Part shown: positions 44,590 through 52,814 of the stretch, piece by piece | Position numbering within the stretch: the stretch's first letter is position 1 | Layout: each line of letters begins with the position of its first letter | Assembly: GCA_045600865.1 (NCBI GenBank) | Contig: JAZRYS010000147.1 | Span: 1-64,000 of the forward strand | Direction of reading: 5' to 3' | Length of the DNA stretch: 64,000 bases | DNA from: Aphodosoma sp045600865 | Lineage (GTDB): Bacteria; Bacteroidota; Bacteroidia; Bacteroidales; Paludibacteraceae | The notes under the pieces: model-generated | Seen by the model: the letters and a program-made list of their open reading frames with translations, nothing else | The model's database searches: none | Told to the model about the DNA's origin: nothing | Translations under genes and position numbers: made by a program

Positions 44590-45864
44590 ATGAAGACATA
44601 CAAACAGAGGGTTTCAGATGCAATTCTTACCCAGAAATTGGAAGGTAAAGGGGCGGTCCTGATAGAGGGTGCAAAGTGGTGTGGAAAAACCACCACGGCA
44701 AGGCAACAGGCTCGTAGTATTCTCAATCTCGGCGACACCACAGAATACGAGAGAAGCAAAGATATGATGAGTATAAATTCCAGACTGTTGTTGGAAGGAG
44801 AAGTTCCAAGATTGATAGATGAGTGGCAAACATTGCCTGGATTATGGGACAGCGTACGTAGTGAAGTGGATAGCAGAGGAGAAAGTGGCCAGTTCATTCT
44901 GACAGGTTCTTCTGTGCCTCCAGACATGTCGCAGATGCGACATTCCGGAGTTGGCAGGATATCCATATTGAGAATGCGTCCGATGTCACTATACGAGTCA
45001 GGAGAAGGCAATGGTTCGGTGAGTCTGGCAAGCTTGTTCAGCGGCCAGACCATAGAGCCAATGCACGCAGAAGCGACCATTGACGAGGTGGCATATCAGA
45101 TTTGCCGCGGAGGGTGGCCACAGGCGACGTGCCATAGCGGACGTATTGCATTAAGCCATGCAAGGGATTATTTTGATGTCGTGACTGAGTACGATATCCG
45201 GCAAATTGACGGAGCGAGAAGAAATCCCGGCCGTGCCAGAGCCATAATGCGTTCGTACGCTAGAAACCAAGGCTATCAAACGCCATTAGGCACCATAAGG
45301 GCAGATATCCTGCAAAACGAGGGTATGAGCATATCTGACGACACAATCGCAGACTACGTAAATGCGATGAGCAAAATGTTTGTCATAGAAGACATGCACT
45401 CGTGGAATCCCAATCTGCGCAGCAAGGCAGCAATACGACAGTCAGCCTGCCGCTATTTCGTTGATCCGAGCATAGCCGCCGCAGCAATAGGCGCAGGGCC
45501 AGGCGATTTGATAAAAGACCTCAAGACTATGGGGATGTTTTTTGAGAGCATGGCAATACGCGACCTGAGAGTCTATACCGAAGCATTAGACGGCAGCGTA
45601 TTCCATTTCAGAGACAGCAATGGCCTGGAATGCGATGCCGTCATCCATTTGCATGACGGCAGATATGGGTTGATAGAGATGAAACTCGGAGGTACGCAAA
45701 AAATAGAAGAAGGTGCTGCTTCGTTGACGAAACTATATGATACTCTCGACTATACACGAATGAACAAGCCATCATTTATGATGGTGGTCGTAGGTGTCGG
45801 GCAATATGCCTATCAGCGGAAGGATGGCATTTTTGTCGTACCGCTGTCATGTCTGAAGCCATGA
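44590..45864 (+). CDS. AAA ATPase with DUF4143 domain
   Basis: This protein of about 424 residues starts at ATG 44590 (MKTYKQRVSDAIL), because the upstream TTG frame start at 44566 lies in the -7 box. The P-loop is EGAKWCGKTTT, Walker B-like is RLIDEWQTLPGLWDSVR, and a sensor-like FILTGSSVP follows. The C-terminal DUF4143 part keeps a PD-(D/E)XK-like pattern (GLECDAVIHLHDG, then LIEMKLGG) with Asp, Glu and Lys in place. It is related to the ATPase at 1348-2652 by family, but the two differ clearly in sequence. The upstream 23-bp repeats are unique to it. Confidence 0.85.
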   Translation: MKTYKQRVSDAILTQKLEGKGAVLIEGAKWCGKTTTARQQARSILNLGDTTEYERSKDMMSINSRLLLEGEVPRLIDEWQTLPGLWDSVRSEVDSRGESGQFILTGSSVPPDMSQMRHSGVGRISILRMRPMSLYESGEGNGSVSLASLFSGQTIEPMHAEATIDEVAYQICRGGWPQATCHSGRIALSHARDYFDVVTEYDIRQIDGARRNPGRARAIMRSYARNQGYQTPLGTIRADILQNEGMSISDDTIADYVNAMSKMFVIEDMHSWNPNLRSKAAIRQSACRYFVDPSIAAAAIGAGPGDLIKDLKTMGMFFESMAIRDLRVYTEALDGSVFHFRDSNGLECDAVIHLHDGRYGLIEMKLGGTQKIEEGAASLTKLYDTLDYTRMNKPSFMMVVVGVGQYAYQRKDGIFVVPLSCLKP

Positions 45865-46091
45865 ATCAAATCAACAGTTTGGCCAGATATTCGCGAAAAT
45901 CCGAAGTAAAACGACATGCTGTTATGATTCAATGTATTGATAATCTGAGATATGAGGCGGAAGGGTGTCTTATATTGAAAAATACGATAATCTCGCCATT
46001 CATTCAAAAAAACACCCTTTAAAACTGCTGTGAGTTAATAAAAACAATCGTTCCCCGCAAAATATAACACTATCTATTCTCTATCCCTCAA
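45865..46091. other. Gene-free spacer
   Basis: No credible gene is seen between the ATPase stop and the terminator. A loose inverted repeat (AAGGGTGT at 45961-45968 with ACACCCTT at 46012-46019) is the only structure noticed. Confidence 0.5.
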
Positions 46092-46133
46092 AAAAAAGCT
46101 GCCTGACATTGTCATCTGTCAGGCAGCTTTTTT
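46092..46133. terminator. Bidirectional terminator
   Basis: A 17-bp perfect stem (46092-46108 with 46117-46133, core AGCTGCCTGACA / TGTCAGGCAGCT) is flanked by A and T runs. It ends the BspA-like gene on the minus strand. Confidence 0.92.
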
Positions 46134-46167
46134 GTATCATAAAATTGATGAGTGGCCATTCAGCCAA

Positions 46168-48720
46168 TCACCTGTAATGGTTAATCTTCAGGAATCCTCC
46201 CTTGCCGTCTGTCACGATGTAGATTCCGTTTGGATAGCTTGACATTTCAATGTCATTAGTGCCTGTTGAAATCAACCTGCCGTCAGAATAATAGAGTTTT
46301 ATATACAGGTTCTGCGAGTTATAGACCTTGCCGCCGAGATAATAAACACCATAATCTTCCAAAGTGTATTGCATAGCGTCTTTGCCGTCGTATTCAAGGT
46401 AGATTGTGTCCGTCTGTGTGATATATATAGTGTCGTAAACCACTTCATATACTGTATCCCTGACAATCATTGTATCGATTCTTATTATCGTATCATGCAC
46501 AGAAGCAGGATCTGCGAAATATGCCGTGAATGTCGAGTCTTTAGTCACAACCACATTTCTTGGATTGTCGGTGTTTCCGTCACTCCATTGTTGGAAGATA
46601 TATCCAACATGCGGTACTGCAATCAGTCGTGCATTAGTGTTGCTTTCATAATTTTCACCTCCAATTGTTGTTCCCATTTGGTCATTATTGGAATTTACTG
46701 TTATGGTGTATGTTGCGCCAGACAGAGACTGAATGTTAAAGTTTCTCCAATATTCCGCTGATTGGTAAAGACTGATGCTGCTTGCTGGAACATATAATGT
46801 GGCATTATAATTAGCAAAGGTATTCGACTGTATTGTTGGTGGTGTATCGACATGGCAAGTGATATCGGCAATGTTGGTACATCCCGCAAAAGCATTGCTT
46901 CCAATGGATGTCACACTGTTTGGTATCACCAGTGACGTCAAACCGCTGCAACCATAAAATGCGCTGTTGCCAATGGAAGTCACGCTGTTTGGAATGACTG
47001 TAGTCCTGCAACCCGCAATCAACTTATTGGTTGCCGTCTCAATGATGGCATTGCAATCATTTCTGGAATCATAGTGCGTGTTATTGGTATTTACAATCAT
47101 GGATGTCAAGCCACTACAGTCTGCAAAAGCCATATTCCCAATTGAGGCAACATTGCCTGGCAGCGTCAAGGATGTCAAGCCGCTGCAACCATTAAAAGCA
47201 TAATCTCCAATAGAAGTCACACTGTTAGGTATGGTCACTAACATCAAGTCACTCCAATTGTTAAAAGCAGAATCAGGTATTGATACAACGCCTTCGTTAA
47301 TTGTTACGCTATCAATAGGGCAACCACTAAAATAGTTAGACAAAGGCATAGCACATTGTGGTATAGTCACTGATGCTAAATTGCTACAATAAAAGAAAGC
47401 AGTATCCCCAATAGAAATCACACTGTTCGGTATTGTCACTGAGGTCAAACTACTGCAATAACAAAAAGCCCACTCATCAATAGAAGTCACGCTGTTTGGT
47501 ATTGTTACTGATGTCAAACTGGAGCATCGATCAAAAGCAGCATAACCAATAGAAGTCACACTGTTAGGTATGTTTACTGACATCAAGCTGCCGCACCTAG
47601 TAAAAGTCCAATCACCGATAGAAGTCACACTACTTGGTATATCCACTGAGGTCAAACTGCTGCAACCATAAAAAGCACTTCCTCCAATAGACGTCACACT
47701 GTTAGGTATAGTCACCGAGGTCAAACTGCTGCAACCATAAAAAACTCCGTATTCAATAGCAGCTAAATTGTTCGATATCGACACTGATGTTAAGTTGCTG
47801 CAATCCGTAAAAGCCAACCTGCCCATTGCAGTCACACTGTTTGGTATGACCACTGACATCAAGCTGCTGCAATCCCTAAAAGCAGAAGCATCAATCGAAG
47901 TCACACTGTTGGGTATAGTTACCGAGGTCAAATTACTGCAATACCAAAAGGCACCTGGTCCAATCGAAATCACACTGTTAGGTATAGTCACCGATGTCAA
48001 ACTGCTGCAATCAAAAAAAGCCCACTCACCAATCGAAGTCACACTGTTAGGTATAGTCACCGATGTCAAACTACTGCAATACTCAAAAGTATAATCTTCA
48101 ATTGAAGTCACACTGTTAGGTATAGTCACCGATGTCAAACTGCCACTACCAGCAAAAGCACCTGGTCCAATCGAAGTCACACTGTTAGGTATAGTCACCG
48201 ATGTCAAACTACTGCATTCCGCAAAAGCAAAAGCATCAATCGAAGTCACACTGTTAGGTATAGTCACCGATGTCAAGCTGCTGCAACCCCGAAAAACAGC
48301 AGTATCAATCGAAGTCACACTGTTAGGTATAGTCACCGATGTCAAGCTGCTGCAATCATAAAAAGAGCCAATCTCAATAGATATAACGCTATTAGGTATA
48401 GACACTGAGGTCAAACTGCTGCAATCAGAAAAAGCAAAATAATCAAAAAAAATTACACTGTTGGGTATAGTCACCGAGGTCAAACTAGTGCAACCAGCAA
48501 AAGCATCCCTTCCAATACCAACCACGGTGTAAGTTATACTATCAATAGTTACTGATGACGGAATGACAACAGAACCAGAATAATTGACTCCTGTCGCTAC
48601 CTCCACGCGACCCCAACAGGGAGTAAGGGTGTCATACGCAATACCGTCAACTACAAAATCATACCCAAATGCTGACAGCCACACTGTCAGACATAGAAAA
48701 ACTGAGAAAAGTCTTTTCAT
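46168..48720 (-). CDS. BspA-type leucine-rich repeat surface protein
   Basis: This 850-residue protein has a signal peptide (MKRLFSVFLCLTVWLSAFG). About 23 BspA/LRR_5 units of 23 residues follow (core CSSLTSVTIPNSVTSIG), from about residue 72 to 640. Next comes an InlB B-type beta-repeat (IAVPHVGYIFQQWSDGNTDNPR), then a region of xDTIYxxx repeats and a C-terminal type IX secretion sorting tail (KLYYSDGRLISTG, YPNGIYIVTDGKG). BspA proteins bind host matrix and other bacteria. The 69-bp DNA units are nearly identical, so the gene can easily gain or lose units. Confidence 0.9.
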   Translation of the reverse strand: MKRLFSVFLCLTVWLSAFGYDFVVDGIAYDTLTPCWGRVEVATGVNYSGSVVIPSSVTIDSITYTVVGIGRDAFAGCTSLTSVTIPNSVIFFDYFAFSDCSSLTSVSIPNSVISIEIGSFYDCSSLTSVTIPNSVTSIDTAVFRGCSSLTSVTIPNSVTSIDAFAFAECSSLTSVTIPNSVTSIGPGAFAGSGSLTSVTIPNSVTSIEDYTFEYCSSLTSVTIPNSVTSIGEWAFFDCSSLTSVTIPNSVISIGPGAFWYCSNLTSVTIPNSVTSIDASAFRDCSSLMSVVIPNSVTAMGRLAFTDCSNLTSVSISNNLAAIEYGVFYGCSSLTSVTIPNSVTSIGGSAFYGCSSLTSVDIPSSVTSIGDWTFTRCGSLMSVNIPNSVTSIGYAAFDRCSSLTSVTIPNSVTSIDEWAFCYCSSLTSVTIPNSVISIGDTAFFYCSNLASVTIPQCAMPLSNYFSGCPIDSVTINEGVVSIPDSAFNNWSDLMLVTIPNSVTSIGDYAFNGCSGLTSLTLPGNVASIGNMAFADCSGLTSMIVNTNNTHYDSRNDCNAIIETATNKLIAGCRTTVIPNSVTSIGNSAFYGCSGLTSLVIPNSVTSIGSNAFAGCTNIADITCHVDTPPTIQSNTFANYNATLYVPASSISLYQSAEYWRNFNIQSLSGATYTITVNSNNDQMGTTIGGENYESNTNARLIAVPHVGYIFQQWSDGNTDNPRNVVVTKDSTFTAYFADPASVHDTIIRIDTMIVRDTVYEVVYDTIYITQTDTIYLEYDGKDAMQYTLEDYGVYYLGGKVYNSQNLYIKLYYSDGRLISTGTNDIEMSSYPNGIYIVTDGKGGFLKINHYR

Positions 48721-48779
48721 AATAAAATGATTTGTTTTTGCGGAAAACCCTGGCTTCTGAATCCTCCAGTTTTGGACAT

Positions 48780-49086
48780 AAAAAAGCGTGAAACCATTAT
48801 CTGCTTATTCTGTAAATCCAGGTTCTGGCAAACCCATTAGGTCAAAATAAGCAGTACAGTCCACGCCGTATGTAAACGCATACGCACGATACGCATGCAG
48901 AAATTACATACACCATAGACATTTACCGCCCTTGTTCTGAACCTAATAGTAAATCGCCAGATTTAGATTTATCAAAACAAAGCGCAAATAAACGCCTAAA
49001 AATCAATATGTCTGCAACCCGCCCACTTGCCCCTACGGCGTGCTGCTATCGCAAACTTCACCGGCACAGGAGAATGCCTCAGTTTG
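48780..49086 (-). ncRNA. Structured leader or small RNA candidate
   Basis: Transcribed leftward from the promoter at 49093-49123, the RNA would fold into three consecutive hairpins. The first pairs 48949-48954 with 48921-48926. The second pairs 48904-48911 with 48868-48875 (GTATGTAA/TTACATAC). The third pairs 48862-48866 with 48786-48790 and inside it 48846-48854 with 48801-48809 (CTGCTTATT/AATAAGCAG, 9 bp). A run of six U follows directly (48785-48780), so the third hairpin resembles an intrinsic terminator. The BspA-type gene starts 60 bp further on with no other promoter visible, so the RNA may be an attenuating leader or an independent sRNA. I cannot assign it to a known family. Confidence 0.5.
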
Positions 49087-49092
49087 CAACCG

Positions 49093-49123
49093 CAAAGGTA
49101 CGACAATTTTCCGAAACGGCAAA
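49093..49123 (-). promoter_or_regulatory. Promoter upstream of RNA candidate and BspA gene
   Basis: On the minus strand, TTTG (49123-49120) and TACCTTTG (49100-49093) are spaced by 19 bp. The start codon of the BspA-type gene is about 365 bp away. Confidence 0.6.
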
Positions 49124-49199
49124 AGGTTTCAGAAAGAAAATTGCAACAACGCAAATTCGCAAACAAAGTGAAGTGTGTATAGAGGATTAGAAGCTGTAA

Positions 49200-49452
49200 C
49201 TTCGCTGTGAACTCGAATTGAACTCGATTCTTCTCCGTTCTGGAACGGACGAGAATCGAGTTCACTACGGAGGTGCGACGGAGGTACGACGGACATCCAA
49301 CGGAGGGTCAAAAATGGATTATCGAGACATTTCCCCGTTCGCGACGACCCATTAACCTCAAATTCACACAGATTTCGTATTTGATGTCTCACGCATAACC
49401 CGTAGAATCCGCAGAAGATTTCCTATATGTCTGCGGGTTCTGCGTGAGATAA
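49200..49452 (+). repeat. Composite dispersed repeat, copy C
   Basis: Nine contiguous 11-nt units run from 49209 to 49307: GAACTCGAATT, GAACTCGATTC, TTCTCCGTTCT, GGAACGGACGA, GAATCGAGTTC, ACTACGGAGGT, GCGACGGAGGT, ACGACGGACAT and CCAACGGAGGG. The phase never slips across the inversion. 49220-49240 and 49243-49263 form a 21-bp inverted repeat with two mismatched positions. A linker with TTTCCCCGTTCGC (49330-49342) and ACGACCCATTAACCTCAA follows, and then an inverted repeat built on CTCACGCA ... TGCGTGAG (49389-49448). Copy A on the opposite strand has the same order of parts. Confidence 0.8.
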
Positions 49453-49507
49453 AAAAGACGGGGCACAAGCTCCGTCTCAAAAATTTTCCATAATTCTGCG
49501 AGTACCT

Positions 49508-50497
49508 TTATCGCATCTCTTGCCATATCAGCATTGCAACGTATGCCGCATATATGACAAGCATCAAGGCCGATTCCCAGCGGGAGAGTTTATGATTCTT
49601 GTCGTCCAGCAGGAATATCAGAAGCAACAACGAACTGAATGTCACCATGCCGGCATCAAAGAGCATGGTTTTATAGGTAGGTATCGGGCGTATGAGCGTG
49701 CTGAAGCCCAAGATAAAGAAGACGTTGAAGATGTTGGAGCCTATGACGTTGCCAATTGCAAGGTCGGTGTTTTTCTTGATAGCTGCAACAACCGATGTGG
49801 CCAGCTCTGGCAGTGAGGTACCGAGAGCCACTATGGTGATGCCTATGACAGCATCAGATACTCCCCATGTCTTTGCTATGATGGTTGCATTGTCAACAAT
49901 CAGTTTCCCGCCTATTGTCAGTCCTGCCAATCCTACGGCAATCATTGTCAATGAGAGCCACAATGGATATCTCTTCACTTCTTGCACTTCTGTCAGGAAC
50001 GAACCTCGCTTGCGGTCGTTGATTGCGCATTTTATAGTGTAGCCGATGAAATATATCATGCCACCTATCAGCAATATGCAATTCCATCTCTGCAAACCGA
50101 CAAAGCGTGAATCGTACTGAATCTGTCCGAAGATGTCTGAACCTAATGCCATGACGACGAATCCTGCGGCAACGGTCAATGGCACCTCATGACGCAACAC
50201 TCGCTTGCTGCAATATATCGGGCATATCACGCCTGTGATTCCAAGGATGAGCAGTGTGTTGAGAATGTTGGAACCTAAGATATTGGTCATTGCTATTTCG
50301 TTGTTCCCTTCGTAGGAGGCAAAAAGGTTGACCACCAGTTCTGGTGCGGATGTACCCATCGCCACTATGGTCAGACCTATGATAAGGTCTGAAATGTGAA
50401 ATCTCTTTGCCACGTCTGATGCTCCCGCAACCAGCCAGTCGGCACAGAATGCCAACAGCACAAAACCAACTGCCAATAGAATATACGTTGTCACCAT
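49508..50497 (-). CDS. Calcium/sodium antiporter (YrbG-like)
   Basis: This 329-residue membrane protein of the CaCA superfamily has about ten transmembrane segments and two inverted alpha-repeats, each with the ion-binding motif: GTSAPELVVNLFAS (about 48-61) and GTSLPELATSVVAAI (about 208-222), with GSNIFN following the second. It exchanges sodium or protons for calcium at the inner membrane. It is separated from the S41 protease gene by 1 bp. Confidence 0.93.
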   Translation of the reverse strand: MVTTYILLAVGFVLLAFCADWLVAGASDVAKRFHISDLIIGLTIVAMGTSAPELVVNLFASYEGNNEIAMTNILGSNILNTLLILGITGVICPIYCSKRVLRHEVPLTVAAGFVVMALGSDIFGQIQYDSRFVGLQRWNCILLIGGMIYFIGYTIKCAINDRKRGSFLTEVQEVKRYPLWLSLTMIAVGLAGLTIGGKLIVDNATIIAKTWGVSDAVIGITIVALGTSLPELATSVVAAIKKNTDLAIGNVIGSNIFNVFFILGFSTLIRPIPTYKTMLFDAGMVTFSSLLLLIFLLDDKNHKLSRWESALMLVIYAAYVAMLIWQEMR

Positions 50498-50498
50498 A

Positions 50499-52094
50499 TC
50501 ATTTGGTCTCTTTTATTGCCCGTATCACTGTCTTGTCATACTTGTTCAGTATGTGATAGAAGTCGTCTTCGGTCAGTATGCTTCTTATGATATAAGAATT
50601 GATGTGCTGTGAGATTATGTCTCGTGAAACTGCCAAGTCTCGTGGAGTCACATCAATCTTCTCGTTCTCTGCAAACTTGACCAGTTCACTCACAAGGTTT
50701 TGCTTAAGCAGATATGCCTCCAGCTCGTCAAACTTTTTGTATTGCCTGAGCTCTGCACGGTGAGCATCGACATACTTCAGCGAGAAACGATAAATTGCCG
50801 TATGGTTGACCAACCTCGTGAACGAGGGTGACATTCCCGTTGTGTCTCGTCCTATGAAGATGTCTGGCATGATGCCTCCTCCGCCATAGACCACACGTCC
50901 TTCCTTGGTGTAATACTCGGTAGAGTCGTTCTGATGAATTGAATCTGCATTAAAGAATTCACCATGGACATATCTGTTCCAGAGATCGGTGTTGTAATCC
51001 TCCTGTTTTCCTTTTTCGTAGGGTTTCTGGATGCACCTTCCGGCAGGAGTGTAATACCTTGCTATCGTTATGCGTGCCTCGCTGCCGTCCTTGAACGATA
51101 TGGGCTGCTGCACAAGCCCCTTGCCGAACGAGCGTCGGCCAATTATCTTGCCACGGTCGTTGTCCTGTATTGCACCTGCAAAGATTTCGCTGGCGGAACC
51201 TGAAAATTCGTCAATCAGCACTGTCACCTTCATGTCCTGAAATGACCCTATGCCGTTAGCTTTGATCTCCTGTCGCGGGAATGTGCGTCCTTCAACATAT
51301 ACTATCAGGTCGCCTCTTTCCAAGAACTCGTTGATTATCTTCGTGGCAGCATCAAGGTAACCACCCGAGTTGCCTCGCAAGTCTATTATGACGCTCGTCA
51401 CCCCTTGTTTCTTTATCTTGGCAAGGGCTGTAAGTGTTTCTGTATATGTGTTCTGGCCAAACGATGATATGTTGATATAACCAACGCCCGGTGCAAGGAT
51501 ATGTGCTGCGTTGACGGTATGTACAGGTATGTCATCGCGTTTGATCTTGAAATGCAATGGCTCTTTCGTGCCACGTCTGACGACAGTAAGTCTGACTATT
51601 GAGTTTTTCTCGCCCCTGAGGGTCTTGAACACCTTGTCGGTCGTAATCTTCTTGCCTGCACAGAGAGAGTCGTTGATGTGCGTTATCCTGTCGCCGGCCA
51701 AGATGCCTGCACGCTCTGAGGGTCCGTTTGGAATCACGTCAACAACATAGATGGTGTCTTGCTGGATGTTGAACTGTATTCCCACGCCAGAGAAAGAGCC
51801 AGTCAGTCCTTCGTTGGCACTTTCCATGTCCTCTTTTGGAATATATGCCGAATGTGGATCAAGCTGCTCGAGAGCCAGAGCCACGGTGGCTTCGTCTATC
51901 TTATTGATATCTATAGAGTCAACATACATCTGGTCAAGGGCTTTGAGAAGGAAACCTATTTTGGTTTCGTTCTCACTCTGTGTCATCGCCCCATAGATGT
52001 CTTTCAGATACGACTTTGTGGAATAGAGGGTGACTATAATGCCTAAAAATATACCTACGACCAGGAATAAGGTATATATCAAGTACTTTTTCAT
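50499..52094 (-). CDS. S41 family C-terminal processing peptidase
   Basis: This 531-residue protein has an N-terminal membrane anchor (residues 5-24), a PDZ domain (about 98-185, GVGIQF, GPSERAGILAGDRI) and the S41 catalytic core. The Ser/Lys dyad is in DEFSGSASE (Ser about 300) and SFGKGLVQ (Lys about 325). It is a CtpA-like periplasmic protease. It overlaps the dCMP deaminase gene by 4 bp. Confidence 0.92.
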   Translation of the reverse strand: MKKYLIYTLFLVVGIFLGIIVTLYSTKSYLKDIYGAMTQSENETKIGFLLKALDQMYVDSIDINKIDEATVALALEQLDPHSAYIPKEDMESANEGLTGSFSGVGIQFNIQQDTIYVVDVIPNGPSERAGILAGDRITHINDSLCAGKKITTDKVFKTLRGEKNSIVRLTVVRRGTKEPLHFKIKRDDIPVHTVNAAHILAPGVGYINISSFGQNTYTETLTALAKIKKQGVTSVIIDLRGNSGGYLDAATKIINEFLERGDLIVYVEGRTFPRQEIKANGIGSFQDMKVTVLIDEFSGSASEIFAGAIQDNDRGKIIGRRSFGKGLVQQPISFKDGSEARITIARYYTPAGRCIQKPYEKGKQEDYNTDLWNRYVHGEFFNADSIHQNDSTEYYTKEGRVVYGGGGIMPDIFIGRDTTGMSPSFTRLVNHTAIYRFSLKYVDAHRAELRQYKKFDELEAYLLKQNLVSELVKFAENEKIDVTPRDLAVSRDIISQHINSYIIRSILTEDDFYHILNKYDKTVIRAIKETK

Positions 52095-52507
52095 AGTTCT
52101 ATCTTTTCGACCTTGACTCCGGCCTTGCGCAGAAGGTCAATACCATCAGTAATGCGGTATTCTTCGTAATAGACCACCCGTTTTATGCCTGACTGTATAA
52201 TCAGTTTGGCACACTCGATGCAAGGCGATGCTGTGACGTAGAGTGTTGCTCCTTCGGAGTTGTTGCCAGAACGAGCCACCTTTGTTATGGCATTAGCCTC
52301 GGCGTGGAGGACGTAAGGCAGTGAGGCGTTGTTGTCGTCCTCACATTTGTTTGGGAAGCCAGATGGCGTGCCGTTGTAGCCATCGGAGATTATCATCTGG
52401 TCTTTCACCAGAATTGCACCAACCTTACGGCGGCTGCAGTATGAGTTTTCTGCCCAAATGAGAGCCATGCGCATGTAGCGCTTGTCGAATTGTTCCTGTT
52501 TCGTCAT
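52091..52507 (-). CDS. dCMP deaminase
   Basis: This 138-residue zinc-dependent deaminase has the zinc motifs HAEANAI (about 90-96) and PCIECAKLI (about 112-120) and the opening DKRYMRMALIWAENSYC of the ComEB-like group. It supplies dUMP for thymidylate synthesis. Confidence 0.9.
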   Translation of the reverse strand: MTKQEQFDKRYMRMALIWAENSYCSRRKVGAILVKDQMIISDGYNGTPSGFPNKCEDDNNASLPYVLHAEANAITKVARSGNNSEGATLYVTASPCIECAKLIIQSGIKRVVYYEEYRITDGIDLLRKAGVKVEKIEL

Positions 52508-52527
52508 AATTGTATTGTATAAGACAA

Positions 52528-52564
52528 AAAAGCAAAGGATTCTTTTTTTGAGTCCTTTGCTTTT
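52528..52564 (-). terminator. Terminator of tRNA-Asn genes
   Basis: The stem AAAAGCAAAGGA (52528-52539) with TCCTTTGCTTTT (52553-52564) lies directly after the second tRNA-Asn on the minus strand. Confidence 0.8.
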
Positions 52565-52565
52565 G

Positions 52566-52639
52566 CTCTCCCTCTTGGACTTGAACCAAGGACCCTCTGA
52601 TTAACAGTCAGATGCTCTAACCAACTGAGCTAAGGAAGA
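52566..52639 (-). tRNA. tRNA-Asn (GTT), distal copy
   Basis: The 74-nt cloverleaf has anticodon loop CTGTTAA on stem TCTGA/TCAGA, acceptor TCTTCCT/AGGGAGA with one G-U pair, and discriminator G. CCA is not encoded. It appears identical to the copy at 52663-52736. Confidence 0.95.
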
Positions 52640-52662
52640 ATATGTCGAGTTTAGAAGATTTG

Positions 52663-52736
52663 CTCTCCCTCTTGGACTTGAACCAAGGACCCTCTGATTA
52701 ACAGTCAGATGCTCTAACCAACTGAGCTAAGGAAGA
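52663..52736 (-). tRNA. tRNA-Asn (GTT), proximal copy
   Basis: This appears to be an identical tandem copy, 23 bp upstream of the other in transcription order, behind a shared promoter at 52766-52797. Confidence 0.95.
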
Positions 52737-52765
52737 ATGATTTTTGGGTCTTTCAAAACCGAGTG

Positions 52766-52797
52766 CAAAGGTACGACTTATTTGCGACCTGACCAAA
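52766..52797 (-). promoter_or_regulatory. tRNA-Asn promoter
   Basis: On the minus strand, TTTG (52797-52794) and TACCTTTG (52773-52766) are spaced by 20 bp. The flanks are near-identical to the tRNA-His promoter. Confidence 0.75.
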
Positions 52798-52814
52798 CTA
52801 TTTTGCCAAAATTT

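Larger units (their letters stand above)
48721..49507. other. Large intergenic region with RNA candidate and repeat
   Basis: No protein gene is supported. The left part (48780-49124) holds a promoter and a hairpin-rich RNA candidate, and the right part (49200-49452) holds composite repeat copy C. Confidence 0.7.

Noticed and set aside
47768..48094. Plus-strand reading frame of 108 codons with internal repeats
   Set aside because: It is the antisense of the BspA leucine-rich repeats. Its periodicity simply mirrors the 69-bp units.
52663..52736. tRNA-Asn as attachment site of an integrated element
   Set aside because: No integrase, no partial tRNA repeat at a distance and only housekeeping genes nearby. 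The duplicate is an intact tandem copy.
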